Source: an uncultured Flavobacterium sp. (lineage in GTDB: Bacteria > Bacteroidota > Bacteroidia > Flavobacteriales > Flavobacteriaceae). Taken from it: a stretch of 64,000 nt of DNA. Positions 8,769-16,738 of the stretch are shown here, one piece after another; within the stretch, counting starts at the first letter, position 1, and every line of letters begins with the position of its first letter. A program made the position numbers and the translations under genes. The stretch covers positions 26,308 to 90,307 of the forward strand of contig CAKUAD010000003.1 in assembly GCA_934636265.1 (NCBI GenBank). Reading direction: 5' to 3'. The notes under the pieces are model-generated. The model had not been told where the DNA came from, made no database searches, and worked only from the letters and a program-made list of their open reading frames with translations.

Positions 8769-9602
8769 TTAATTTTTAGACAGATTTTTCATTTCCTTTT
8801 CAATCATATCGTAAAACTGATCGATTTTTGGCATGACAACGATACGCGTGCGACGGTTGGTCTGACGGTTGTCGGCGGTGTTGTTTTCAACCAGTGGAAT
8901 GTGTTCGCCACGTCCGGCGGCAATCATCTGTTTTGACGGAATACCCAGTTCTTCAAGTACCCGGATGATAGAAGTTGAACGCTTGACCGACAAATCCCAG
9001 TTGTCGAGCAGTACACCGTTTGATTTGTAGGGAACATTGTCAGTATGGCCCTCGACCATGCACTCAAAGTCAGGCTTGCTCTTGATCACCTTGGCCACTT
9101 TGCCCAGAACGGTCTTGGCATTTTCGCTTACTACGTAGCTTCCGCTTTTAAATAATAGCTTGTCTGAAATTGAAATAAACACAACGCCTTTCTCAACATT
9201 CACCTGAATGTCCGGATCATTGATGCCCACCGCCGATTTCATACTCGAAACCAAAGCCAGGGTAACACTGTCCTTCTTGGTGAGTGCGTCCTGCAGGCGT
9301 GAAATCTTAAGGTCCTTTTCCTTCATGCTTTCCAGGGCTTTTTCAATATTTTGGGCGCCCTTTGCAGTAAGCGTGGTCATGTTGCCCATATTGTTGATCA
9401 GATCCTGGTTGTTCTTCTTAAGATAGTCAACCTGACCGAGCAGTGTTTCTTTTTCAGCCAGACAGGTATTCAGTTTGACGGTGGCTGTATTTAATAGGTC
9501 TTGTATCTCTTTGCTTTTTGCCTCACATTCAGCGAGCTTTTTCTTTGTGCCGCATGAAGCCAGAAGGGCTACGGCAGATAATGTCAATAGAATACGTTTC
9601 AT
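8769..9602 (-). CDS. OmpA-family lipoprotein (peptidoglycan-binding)
   Basis: The 277-residue protein begins MKRILLTLSAVALLASCG, a lipoprotein signal with the acylated Cys at 17. Residues about 25-120 are predicted coiled coil (KEIQDLLNTATVKLNTCLAEK, KEKDLKISRLQDAL). The C-terminal half is an OmpA/MotB domain with the peptidoglycan-contact signature (VEGHTDNVPYK, WDLSVKRSTSIIR). It likely links the outer membrane to the cell wall. I started at the ATG at 9602 because it opens the lipoprotein signal. Its promoter is at 9626-9656. Confidence 0.9.
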   Translation of the reverse strand: MKRILLTLSAVALLASCGTKKKLAECEAKSKEIQDLLNTATVKLNTCLAEKETLLGQVDYLKKNNQDLINNMGNMTTLTAKGAQNIEKALESMKEKDLKISRLQDALTKKDSVTLALVSSMKSAVGINDPDIQVNVEKGVVFISISDKLLFKSGSYVVSENAKTVLGKVAKVIKSKPDFECMVEGHTDNVPYKSNGVLLDNWDLSVKRSTSIIRVLEELGIPSKQMIAAGRGEHIPLVENNTADNRQTNRRTRIVVMPKIDQFYDMIEKEMKNLSKN

Positions 9603-9625
9603 ATTACTTGAATTTGAGTATGTCA

Positions 9626-9656
9626 CAAATTTAACATTTGCATCACGACAGCCACA
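9626..9656 (-). promoter_or_regulatory. promoter of the OmpA-like lipoprotein gene
   Basis: Read on the minus strand, TAAATTTG (9633-9626) is preceded by TTG (9656-9654) at a 20-base spacing, a full match to the Bacteroidota promoter pattern. Confidence 0.65.
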
Positions 9657-9833
9657 AGCTTCACGGCTTAAACTATTGTTAAAAATAGGAGCAGGGCGTA
9701 AGGTTCAGGCAAGATTAAATTAATTGGGAGCCCTTTTATTCCAAACTTATACATTTACGGCGTGATGGAATCCGCTTTGGTTAATTAGACCACCTCTGGC
9801 ATGTTCAATGTTAACTGTTGGACCGCTAATTCT

Positions 9834-10820
9834 TCATCCAAACTTTTTCTTCCCGTTTACAAAATACCGCCAAACAATACTTTGCACTTTAAAAAAGTCC
9901 AGTCGTTGGTAGCAATCGCGTTGTTTGTATACGGTGACAAAAGATGAATAAAAAGAAATATGCGCGTTAAAGACGGCTGCAAAATGTTGGAATTTGCCCA
10001 AGAACAAAAATCTGAGCGCGGCCAATCCATCCAGAATCATTCGGAAAAAAAGCGTAACGGCCAGTTTGTTTTTAGGCAGATTCTTGGTCAACATAAAAAG
10101 CGAATTCCTGAAATTGAGATAGGCTTTTTGCGGATGCTGCTCGTTTAGCGTGGCGCCGCCTACATGGTAAACCGTCGATTGCCCGCAGTAAAACGCTTTG
10201 TAATTCCGGTTATAGGCGCGCCAGCACAGATCAATTTCCTCCATGTGTGCAAAAAAACGGCTATCAAACCCGCCCAGATTCCTAAAAACTTCCTTGCGGA
10301 TAACCATGCACGCGCCCGACGCCCAGAAAACGGGAACGCTGTCGTCGTATTGGCCGTTGTCGGTTTCAACCGTTTCAAAAACGCGTCCGCGGCAAAACGG
10401 ATAGCCGTACCGGTCGATAAATCCTCCACCGGCGCCTGCATATTCAAAACGTTGCTTGTTTTTGTAATCCAATATTTTGGGCTGTACGATGGCAATGTCC
10501 GGATTCGATTCGAGCAGTGTCAACATCGGCGCCAGCCAACTTTGCGTCACTTCGACATCCGAGTTGACCAGTGCGTAAATGTCTTCTTCAACAAATCGGA
10601 GCGCCTCGTTGTAACCTTGCGCAAAGCCAAAATTCTGGGTGTTCCTGATCACGCGGACCATCGGGAAACGCAACCTGAGCATTTCCACCGATAAATCGTC
10701 GGAAGCATTATCGGCCACATAAACCGTTGCCTCGGGCGAAAAGCGCACTACCGAGGGCAAAAATTTCTCGAGCAGTGAAACACCATTCCAGTTAAGGATG
10801 ACCACAGCCACTTTTTTCAT
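9834..10820 (-). CDS. family 2 glycosyltransferase
   Basis: The 328-residue protein is a GT-A fold transferase: KVAVVILNWNGVSLL at the N-terminus, VYVADNASDD for nucleotide-sugar binding, a VNSDVEV segment in the DxD position, and GFDSRFFAHMEEIDLCWR in the acceptor region, typical of rhamnosyl- or WcaA-like transferases. It lacks membrane spans apart from mildly hydrophobic C-terminal segments. The start overlaps the stop of the upstream HsdR-N-like gene by four bases, so the two are co-transcribed. The sugar and acceptor cannot be told from sequence. Confidence 0.92.
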   Translation of the reverse strand: MKKVAVVILNWNGVSLLEKFLPSVVRFSPEATVYVADNASDDLSVEMLRLRFPMVRVIRNTQNFGFAQGYNEALRFVEEDIYALVNSDVEVTQSWLAPMLTLLESNPDIAIVQPKILDYKNKQRFEYAGAGGGFIDRYGYPFCRGRVFETVETDNGQYDDSVPVFWASGACMVIRKEVFRNLGGFDSRFFAHMEEIDLCWRAYNRNYKAFYCGQSTVYHVGGATLNEQHPQKAYLNFRNSLFMLTKNLPKNKLAVTLFFRMILDGLAALRFLFLGKFQHFAAVFNAHISFYSSFVTVYKQRDCYQRLDFFKVQSIVWRYFVNGKKKFG

Positions 10821-11272
10821 AGTTCCGGTTTTTGGTAATCAGGAAGTTCCGTTAGAAAATCGTACCGCTCCAATTGGGCGTTAATTTGGCAAAAATAATG
10901 TTGCAGTCCGTTGGTCACCATAAGGTACTTGGCGTTGAGTGTCATGTTGTAGCGCGCGATCTGGTCAAATGTTTGCTGCGAAATCCCGACCACCGGCGCC
11001 TTGCATTCGACAATGATCAAAATGTTTCCGTCGCGGTCAAAAACCACTATGTCGTATCGCTTGGAAAGTCCGTTCACTTTGAGCATTTTCTCGACGCTGA
11101 CGTGCTGGCGCGGATATTTTTTATGGTGGATAAGATAGTGAACCACATGTTGCCGCACCCATTCCTCGGGCGTGAGGACTACGTATTTTTTCCGGATGAT
11201 GTCAAACGCGGCCGTCTTTCCGTCTACGGGCAAAAGTTTAAGGGAACACGGCGGAAAATCGAGCGCTTGCAT
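10817..11272 (-). CDS. stand-alone HsdR N-terminal-like nuclease domain protein
   Basis: The 151-residue protein resembles the N-terminal domain of type I restriction subunit HsdR. The PD-(D/E)xK core is visible as the Asp of RYDIVVFDRDGN followed by VECKAP, giving the D...ExK arrangement. A helical N-terminus (VRQHVVHYLIHHKKYPRQ) precedes it. There is no helicase part and no HsdM or HsdS gene nearby, so it is not a restriction system here. It overlaps the glycosyltransferase by four bases. Nuclease activity is inferred only. Confidence 0.85.
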   Translation of the reverse strand: MQALDFPPCSLKLLPVDGKTAAFDIIRKKYVVLTPEEWVRQHVVHYLIHHKKYPRQHVSVEKMLKVNGLSKRYDIVVFDRDGNILIIVECKAPVVGISQQTFDQIARYNMTLNAKYLMVTNGLQHYFCQINAQLERYDFLTELPDYQKPEL

Positions 11273-11276
11273 GGGT

Positions 11277-11284
11277 CAAAGGTA
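11277..11284 (-). promoter_or_regulatory. -7 element of the HsdR-N/glycosyltransferase operon
   Basis: CAAAGGTA reads TACCTTTG on the minus strand, matching TAnnTTTG. It lies four bases before the ATG at 11272, so the message would be nearly leaderless. Confidence 0.5.
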
Positions 11285-11340
11285 AAAAATACAAGCGGTT
11301 TTGGCGTCACTTTTTTTGATGCCATCCACGCCATTTTTTA

Positions 11341-11371
11341 TTGTGCAAGGCGGTCAAAAGCTGTACTTTTG
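11341..11371 (+). promoter_or_regulatory. promoter of holA
   Basis: TTG (11341-11343) and TACTTTTG (11364-11371) are spaced by 20 bases. The ATG at 11378 follows the -7 box after six bases, so transcription probably starts at or next to the start codon. Confidence 0.65.
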
Positions 11372-11377
11372 GGCTTG

Positions 11378-12373
11378 ATGAAAGAACTGAAAACCATTAT
11401 CGACGACATCAAGGCAGGGCGCATCAGCCCCATCTATGCACTAATGGGGGAGGAGCCTTATTATATTGACCGTTTAACCGAGTTTATTGAGGAAAACATC
11501 CTGACACCCGACGAGAAAGGATTCAATTTTACAGTCATGTACGGGCCTGATTCATCCGTCGAGGAGATTGAACTGACATGCAAACGCTATCCGATGATGG
11601 CCGAGAGACAAGTGGTCATCGTAAGGGAGGCACAACAATTGAAACAAATTGACAATCTTGCTGTTTATGCCGCCAAGCCTACGCCATCGACAGTCTTGGT
11701 TTTGGCACACAAATACAAATCCATCGACAAGCGAAAGGTTCTGTATAAAACGATAAAGGAGACGGGTGTTGTTTTTGAAAGCAAATCACCCTCCGACAGG
11801 GAAATCCCTGATTTTATCGAACGAACGGCCACACTGCACGGCTTTAAAATGGATGCCAAAGCCATAAAATTCATGTTTGAATGTATGGGTAACAACCTGA
11901 GCCGTATTGCCAAGGAGATTGAAAAGTTTGACATGGCTTTACCCAAGGGCGCGTCAATTACCATCAAGGATATCGAAGAGCAGGTAGGGATGAACAAGGA
12001 TTTCACCATCTTTGAGTTTGTTAGGGCCTTAGGAGCTAAAGATGCGACAAAGGCCTATAAGATCGGACAGTACTTTGTCAAATCAAAGGAACACTCCATC
12101 CACAGCACGCTGCCGTTGGTTGCCAATCATTTTACAAGGGTTTTGGCCTATCACGGGCTTAAGGACAAATCAAAAGGGGCGGTGGCTTCCAGCTTGGGGA
12201 TACCGCCATTTGCCGTCGATGAAATCGCATCAAGTGCGCAACACTACCCTATGAAAACCGTCAGCAAAATTGTTGGCGGTCTGCGCCAGATCGACCTTAA
12301 GGGAAAAGGTGTAGACGCATCACTTGATTTTGAGGAACTTCTTAAAGAACTCTACATCCTGACTTTGAACTGA
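11378..12373 (+). CDS. holA: DNA polymerase III delta subunit
   Basis: The 331-residue protein is the delta subunit that opens the beta sliding clamp within the clamp loader. It shows the family start (IDDIKAGRISPIYALMGEEPYYIDRL), an AAA+-like domain without a working Walker A, the MAERQVVIVREAQQL region, and the helical collar domain ending KGVDASLDFEELLKEL. The frame stays open far upstream, but that part is antisense to the HsdR-N-like gene. The ATG at 11378 sits directly behind a good promoter. Confidence 0.94.
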   Translation: MKELKTIIDDIKAGRISPIYALMGEEPYYIDRLTEFIEENILTPDEKGFNFTVMYGPDSSVEEIELTCKRYPMMAERQVVIVREAQQLKQIDNLAVYAAKPTPSTVLVLAHKYKSIDKRKVLYKTIKETGVVFESKSPSDREIPDFIERTATLHGFKMDAKAIKFMFECMGNNLSRIAKEIEKFDMALPKGASITIKDIEEQVGMNKDFTIFEFVRALGAKDATKAYKIGQYFVKSKEHSIHSTLPLVANHFTRVLAYHGLKDKSKGAVASSLGIPPFAVDEIASSAQHYPMKTVSKIVGGLRQIDLKGKGVDASLDFEELLKELYILTLN

Positions 12374-12433
12374 AATTTTTGTAAGATAGAACGTTAATTA
12401 TATAATGGTTAACAAACCTCCGGCGCTAATTTT

Positions 12434-12548
12434 ACGTAACACTCCAAGCACCGATTAGAAAACCCATGCTAGCATGATTTTTCATGATTGATTGGTTACT
12501 TGGTTAGTTGAGAAGCGGCATTAGCAATAGTGCCGTTTCTTGTTTTTA
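12434..12548 (+). ncRNA. candidate small RNA or 3' structured region
   Basis: The interval starts near a weak -7-like box (TAATTTTA, 12427-12434) and ends with a hairpin and T-rich tail at 12511-12548. Inside are ATGCTAGCAT and CATGATTTTTCATG, two short inverted repeats, and TTGGTTAGTTGAG before the terminator. No open reading frame is seen. It could be a short RNA or just the long 3' end of holA. Confidence 0.3.
12511..12548 (+). terminator. terminator downstream of holA
   Basis: CGGCATT and AGTGCCG pair (one G-U) around an AGCAAT loop, followed by TTTCTTGTTTTT. It lies about 140 bases after the holA stop, an unusually long distance. Confidence 0.6.
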
Positions 12549-13280
12549 CTGCGGTGTGTGGATGTTAAACGGCAGCGCGGTTGATCCCGGTTGATAATAC
12601 CTCGTTCCGGAATGCGGAGAAACAACAGCTCCCTGTATCACCTTGTAGTTCGGCTTCGGGATTTGCACTCTCATTTTGTTTGAAGTTTTCGCAAGAAGTT
12701 TTCGCGTGGATCGATGGACGTTATTTTCATCGTACATATGTTGCTCCACCAAGGTTCCATTGGGGATGCCACCGCGCGTCAGCCAGATTTCCATAGCCGT
12801 GGGTTGCCACAATAAAGGCAAAGCAGGCCCGGGTTCAAAAAACATGATGGCCGAATAAAGCTTCTTCTTTTTGATTCTTTTGGGTTTGGTTGAAAAAAAA
12901 CGCACGTATTTTAGCGCTCGTCCGTTTAAAACCGTATCCCCAATGGGTGAAAAGGCATAATTGTTTCGCTGATATTTGTAAGGATTGCCAGCAACAAAAG
13001 TCTCATTGAAAATTAATGTTCCGTCTGACCTGTAACCCTTTTTTCCCCGCGACCACCGCTTATCGTAATGTACAAAATAAAGGTTATACTGCAGGGTTTC
13101 GTTGGCGTAGTGGACAATGTGATAAAGATTGTCTGCGGAATTCACATAGTATTTTTCAAGCCTGTTTGCGTTAGGCTTGTCGTGAACTATAATTTCATAT
13201 TCCATGCAAACGTCAAACGAATAAACATCCTGAGCATTTGCGACGGCGGCCATCAACAGTATCAGTAAAAAGCGATTCAT
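12546..13280 (-). CDS. secreted hypothetical protein
   Basis: The 244-residue protein has a clear signal peptide (MNRFLLILLMAAVANAQ, cleavage after ANA). The mature part is rich in aromatic and basic residues and probably beta-rich, with a KPKRIKKKK basic patch in the middle. It loosely recalls the secreted GLPGLI-type proteins of Bacteroidota in size and in its account of repeated short beta strands, but I see no defining motif and assign no function. It overlaps the upstream gene (13277-13801) by four bases, so the two form an operon. Confidence 0.8.
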   Translation of the reverse strand: MNRFLLILLMAAVANAQDVYSFDVCMEYEIIVHDKPNANRLEKYYVNSADNLYHIVHYANETLQYNLYFVHYDKRWSRGKKGYRSDGTLIFNETFVAGNPYKYQRNNYAFSPIGDTVLNGRALKYVRFFSTKPKRIKKKKLYSAIMFFEPGPALPLLWQPTAMEIWLTRGGIPNGTLVEQHMYDENNVHRSTRKLLAKTSNKMRVQIPKPNYKVIQGAVVSPHSGTRYYQPGSTALPFNIHTPQ

Positions 13281-13801
13281 TTGGTTTTCTCACCGACAAA
13301 ATAATCAGACTGCGATTTAAAGAGCACGTTAAACGTCGTCAAACTTCCATAAATACGCGTAATGTACTGCTGAAGTTCTACCTTTTCCCCGTCCGACAGG
13401 TTGCTGGCGTTGATTTTTTGCTCCATCACGCGCAAGCGGTCGCGGACCATGACAATTTTGTGAAAAAACGTATCAATGGGAACCTCCTTGCCCTGAACGC
13501 CCTGTTGTCCGGGTTCAAGCACAAGCGATCCGCCCTTCCATTTGTCGGCGATGGGCGTCGGCGGGGTGATGTCGGTCCAGCGTTGCAGCAAGTTCTTAAG
13601 TGTTTTTTCCACATCGTACAGACTGATCGTATCCACCTCATTTTCAGACGCTTCAATCACCTCGAACTCACTGTCCAGTTCAATGGTTTCAAGGCCTTTG
13701 TCAATAAAGGTCACCCAATAATCGGTTGAACTTACGTTGGTAATGACTCCCTTTCCAAATTCAGGGTGGTTGATGCGTGATCCGATGCCGAGTAATTTCA
13801 T
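13277..13801 (-). CDS. conserved hypothetical protein with Tudor-like N-terminus
   Basis: The 174-residue protein opens with LGIGSRINHPEFGKGVITNV, which resembles the Tudor-like C-terminal domain of the UvrD/PcrA protein in this same window (VVMHDRFGKGKILAIDG). The remainder is helical with a predicted coiled coil (VRDRLRVMEQKI, LSDGEKVELQQYI). Start at the ATG at 13801 because it gives the domain a natural N-terminus. It is the first gene of a two-gene operon with the secreted protein at 12546. A link to RNA polymerase or nucleic acid binding is inference only. Confidence 0.8.
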   Translation of the reverse strand: MKLLGIGSRINHPEFGKGVITNVSSTDYWVTFIDKGLETIELDSEFEVIEASENEVDTISLYDVEKTLKNLLQRWTDITPPTPIADKWKGGSLVLEPGQQGVQGKEVPIDTFFHKIVMVRDRLRVMEQKINASNLSDGEKVELQQYITRIYGSLTTFNVLFKSQSDYFVGEKTK

Positions 13802-13900
13802 TTTTTCGTTTTGGGCTAAAATAATCCAAAGCGTTAAAACGTGCAAGCCTTAATCAAATTAGCTCCGTTGGTAAAATCTGCGTATCTTAGGGTAAATGTT

Positions 13901-15118
13901 ATGCAGATGAGATACGCGCTAATTTTACTCTTGGTTTTTTTTATCGGATGCAAGCAAAAGCCTGATAGGCCAAAACACATTTCTGTAACCGATGCGTTTC
14001 CACCAGTTGAAACCGAGCCCGCCAACACTGATTACCCTCCGGCGTTTAAAGGCCAGACCCGAGTTGCTGGCGTAAAAACCCGCACATCGATTACGCACAA
14101 GATTATCACCAAAGATCTTTCGCGTCCCTGGGGCATGGCGCTTATGCCCGATGGCAACCTGCTTGTCACGCAAAAGGAGGGCACCATGAAAATTGTAACG
14201 CCTGCCGGAGAGCTTTCGGCAGATATTACCGGACTTCCCAAGGTGGATTCGCGCGGCCAGGGTGGTCTTCTTGATGTAGCGCTCGACCCTGATTTTCAAA
14301 CCAACGGATTGATTTACTGGACATTTTCAGAACCGCAACCCGGCGGAAACCTTACCGCGGTGGGCAAGGGTGTGTTTGACGTCGATGCGCTCAAGGTACA
14401 CAATGTCAAAGTGATTTTCCGGGCTACCCCGGCCTATGACGGAACCTTGCACTACGGTTCGCGCCTGGTGTTCGCACCCGACGGCAACTTGTTTGTTTCC
14501 ACCGGCGAACGCTCGGACAAGGAAACGCGTCAGCAGGCACAGGATCTCAAATCCGGTCTTGGCAAAATTTTCCGAATCACGCCCGACGGTGCGCCCGCGC
14601 CGGGAAATCCCACGTTTAAACAAGCCATGCCGGGAATTTACAGTTACGGCCACCGCAATCCGCAAGGCCTGGCGCTGCATCCGCAAACCGGAGCGCTCTG
14701 GAGTGCCGAGTTTGGACCCATGGGCGGCGACGAACTCAACCTGATCCAGCCCGGAAAGAATTACGGCTGGCCAACCATTACTTATGGTGTCGAATACAGT
14801 GGCGATGCCATCAGTAACAAGGCAACCCGGCGTGAAGGCATGGAACAGCCCGTGTATTACTGGGATCCGGTATTGTCGCCCAGCGGGATGGTATTTTACA
14901 CCTCTGACGCCATTCCTGAATGGAAAAATAATCTTTTTATAGGAGGCTTGAGCAGCAATCACATTTGCCGTGTGGTCATCCGCGACAACCGCGTCGTGGG
15001 CGAGGAGCGCCTCCTGGCAAACGAGTTTCAGCGTTTCCGCGATGTGTCGATGGCGGCAAACGGCGGACTTTACGCCATCACCGACGATGGAAGACTTTAC
15101 TGGATTGGAAAAAAATGA
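13901..15118 (+). CDS. PQQ-dependent sugar dehydrogenase lipoprotein
   Basis: The 405-residue protein belongs to the soluble glucose/sorbosone dehydrogenase family, six-bladed beta-propellers that oxidise sugars. A lipoprotein signal (YALILLLVFFIGCKQK) puts the Cys near residue 15. Family motifs follow: LSRPWGMALMPDGNLLVTQ, then YGHRNPQGLALHP with the catalytic His, then GDELNLIQPGKNYGWP. The enzyme would be anchored in the periplasm or at the surface. The frame is open to 13841, but the start at 13901 sets the lipoprotein signal at the N-terminus. A weak TATCTTAG box precedes it. Confidence 0.92.
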   Translation: MQMRYALILLLVFFIGCKQKPDRPKHISVTDAFPPVETEPANTDYPPAFKGQTRVAGVKTRTSITHKIITKDLSRPWGMALMPDGNLLVTQKEGTMKIVTPAGELSADITGLPKVDSRGQGGLLDVALDPDFQTNGLIYWTFSEPQPGGNLTAVGKGVFDVDALKVHNVKVIFRATPAYDGTLHYGSRLVFAPDGNLFVSTGERSDKETRQQAQDLKSGLGKIFRITPDGAPAPGNPTFKQAMPGIYSYGHRNPQGLALHPQTGALWSAEFGPMGGDELNLIQPGKNYGWPTITYGVEYSGDAISNKATRREGMEQPVYYWDPVLSPSGMVFYTSDAIPEWKNNLFIGGLSSNHICRVVIRDNRVVGEERLLANEFQRFRDVSMAANGGLYAITDDGRLYWIGKK

Positions 15119-15256
15119 AAAGGTCAAACGCCGGAATTAGAATTGTCCGGTTTTAATTCAACAACCTATAAAACAATGTTATAACAGTAATAATGCCGCG
15201 TTAATATGATGCGTTGTTTGGTGGTTGATGCCGAAATTTGTTTAAAATCGGCTATT

Positions 15257-15613
15257 ATGAAAACGCTGTTTCTTATGTTGATGCTTTGTGCGATAGCACA
15301 GGCTCAGGACAATCGGCCCAAATCTTCGCTTTCAGGGAAAATCACCGGTCGTGAAAGTATGACGGGCGCGCCTCATCCCATGTCGGGCATGACAAAAAAT
15401 CCGGCAATCAAAAAAACGACGGCTACACAGTCAACCACTACGGGAGCCAATTCGCCGGTAAAGACACTTTACGGCAAGAACAATGATGGTTCCAGCACGG
15501 GTACAACGGTTACCGGTAGTGGCGCGCCTAATTGGGTGGTTCCCAGGGAAGACGTATCGCCCAGCCCCGGTAACAAGGCCGGTGGTTGGATCGTAACCCC
15601 GCGACCCAGGTAG
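15257..15613 (+). CDS. small secreted low-complexity protein
   Basis: The 118-residue protein has a signal peptide (MKTLFLMLMLCAIAQAQ). The mature part is rich in Ser, Thr, Gly and Pro, with no predicted domain. Its end, NKAGGWIVTPRPR, is basic and Pro-rich. In-frame codons upstream to 15206 would bury the signal peptide, so the ATG at 15257 is used. I do not recognise a family. Such Ser/Thr-rich secreted proteins can be O-glycosylated in Bacteroidota, but no claim is made here. Confidence 0.6.
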   Translation: MKTLFLMLMLCAIAQAQDNRPKSSLSGKITGRESMTGAPHPMSGMTKNPAIKKTTATQSTTTGANSPVKTLYGKNNDGSSTGTTVTGSGAPNWVVPREDVSPSPGNKAGGWIVTPRPR

Positions 15614-15659
15614 GGTTTTAAAAATTATCCCGATATTTGCGCTCCAAAAACGACGCATT

Positions 15660-15845
15660 ATGGCCATGATGAACAAAAATACGGTTCTGGGTTGGGCAAC
15701 ATTTGTAATGACTATTATGGGCTTGCTGCTTGTGGCACTGGGCGCCTTTCGTTATGACGATGTGGCCGGCTGGGGATTTGGAGCTGTGGGCGTTGGGTTT
15801 CTTGCCAATGCCTGGGTGTTCAGCTCGCTTAAAGGACGCGTATAA
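15660..15845 (+). CDS. CAL67264-family small membrane protein
   Basis: The protein has about 61 residues with two membrane helices (LGWATFVMTIMGLLLVALG and GFGAVGVGFLANAWVF) joined by a FRYDDVAGW loop. It resembles the flavobacterial family named CAL67264. Three possible starts (15660, 15666 and 15669) lie within ten bases; the family pattern MNKNTVLGWATF favours 15669. Function unknown. Confidence 0.8.
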   Translation: MAMMNKNTVLGWATFVMTIMGLLLVALGAFRYDDVAGWGFGAVGVGFLANAWVFSSLKGRV

Positions 15846-15850
15846 AAACA

Positions 15851-15883
15851 AAAGGCCGCCGGAATCAACCAGCGGCCTTTTTT
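15851..15883. terminator. bidirectional terminator before ompW-like gene end
   Basis: AAAGGCCGC (15851-15859) pairs with GCGGCCTTT (15872-15880) around a 12-base loop, followed by further T. It sits between convergent genes and can serve both. Confidence 0.85.
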
Positions 15884-15897
15884 CAACCAAAAAAATA

Positions 15898-16569
15898 CTA
15901 GAACCTCATACCGACACCAAAGCCTAGCAGCAGCGGATCGATGTCAACCTTGGCCGGAATGGTAAGCCCGGGAGCCAGGTTTGATCCGTCAACCGATACA
16001 TCGGTGCTCAGGTACAATTTTTTCATGTCAAGGTTAAGGTAAAAATTATCCCACAGCTCAAGGTCAAATCCTATCTGGAATCCGTAGCCAAAAGCAGCGT
16101 CGTATGAAACGTCCTTAACCACCGGACCTTCATCAACCCCATAAAAAATCGTGTAGTTGACACCGGCACCTACATACGGCTTGAATACGTCGGCAATCGT
16201 TACGTGGTATTGCGCCATAAGCGTAGGAGGCAAAAGGTAAACACTCCCCAGGTCAATGTCGGCCGATGTTGGCCCGCCGATGGCCGAAATATCGGATCCT
16301 CTGGTCGACACGTCGTGTTTGGCCGTACCCAGAATGAGTTCGGCTGCAAAATTTTCAGTAAAATAGTACGTAATATCAAGTTCAGGAATAAAGGCGTTTG
16401 AGATGGCCACGTCGCCGCCAATGATATCGGGCTTACCAGCTTCAGACGGTATAACGGCGACACCGCGGGCGCGAATCTGCCAGCGTTTAAAATCGTCTTT
16501 AATTTCTTCCTGGGCGTTGGCCGTAAACATGACAGACATCAAGCCAACACCTAAAATCAACTTTTTCAT
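15898..16569 (-). CDS. OmpW-family outer membrane protein
   Basis: The 223-residue protein has a signal peptide (MKKLILGVGLMSVMFTANAQ) and the length of OmpW, an eight-stranded beta-barrel porin for small hydrophobic compounds. Typical features are DITYYFTENFAAELILG, LPPTLMAQYHV and the glycine-aromatic pattern KPYVGAGVNYTIFY. It ends in Phe (GVGMRF), the usual recognition signal of the barrel-assembly machinery. A -7 element lies upstream at 16595-16602. Confidence 0.93.
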   Translation of the reverse strand: MKKLILGVGLMSVMFTANAQEEIKDDFKRWQIRARGVAVIPSEAGKPDIIGGDVAISNAFIPELDITYYFTENFAAELILGTAKHDVSTRGSDISAIGGPTSADIDLGSVYLLPPTLMAQYHVTIADVFKPYVGAGVNYTIFYGVDEGPVVKDVSYDAAFGYGFQIGFDLELWDNFYLNLDMKKLYLSTDVSVDGSNLAPGLTIPAKVDIDPLLLGFGVGMRF

Positions 16570-16594
16570 AAAGGATGTATTTGGTTTTACGAGT

Positions 16595-16602
16595 CAAAAT
16601 TA
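16595..16602 (-). promoter_or_regulatory. -7 element of the OmpW-like gene
   Basis: CAAAATTA reads TAATTTTG on the minus strand, a match to TAnnTTTG, 26 bases before the ATG at 16569. Confidence 0.5.
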
Positions 16603-16711
16603 TGCTTAAAGCCCGGGCTGAAACCTGATTTAAATCATGCCATTTAAACGTATTTTCCTTTATTGTCGGGTAAAAAATCCGGTTGCCCTTTAGCGCGTGG
16701 CGGCATATACT

Positions 16712-16719
16712 TATCTTTG
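16712..16719 (+). promoter_or_regulatory. -7 element of ettA
   Basis: TATCTTTG matches TAnnTTTG and lies 20 bases before the ATG at 16739. No well-spaced TTG is found. Confidence 0.5.
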
Positions 16720-16738
16720 CGACACAAAATTTATAACC

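Noticed and set aside
10817..11272. HsdR-like domain as part of a type I restriction system
   Set aside because: There is no helicase part and no HsdM or HsdS gene nearby.
14327..15127. A 266-codon frame antisense to the sugar dehydrogenase
   Set aside because: The sense frame shows the complete PQQ-dependent family signature, so the antisense frame is not a gene.
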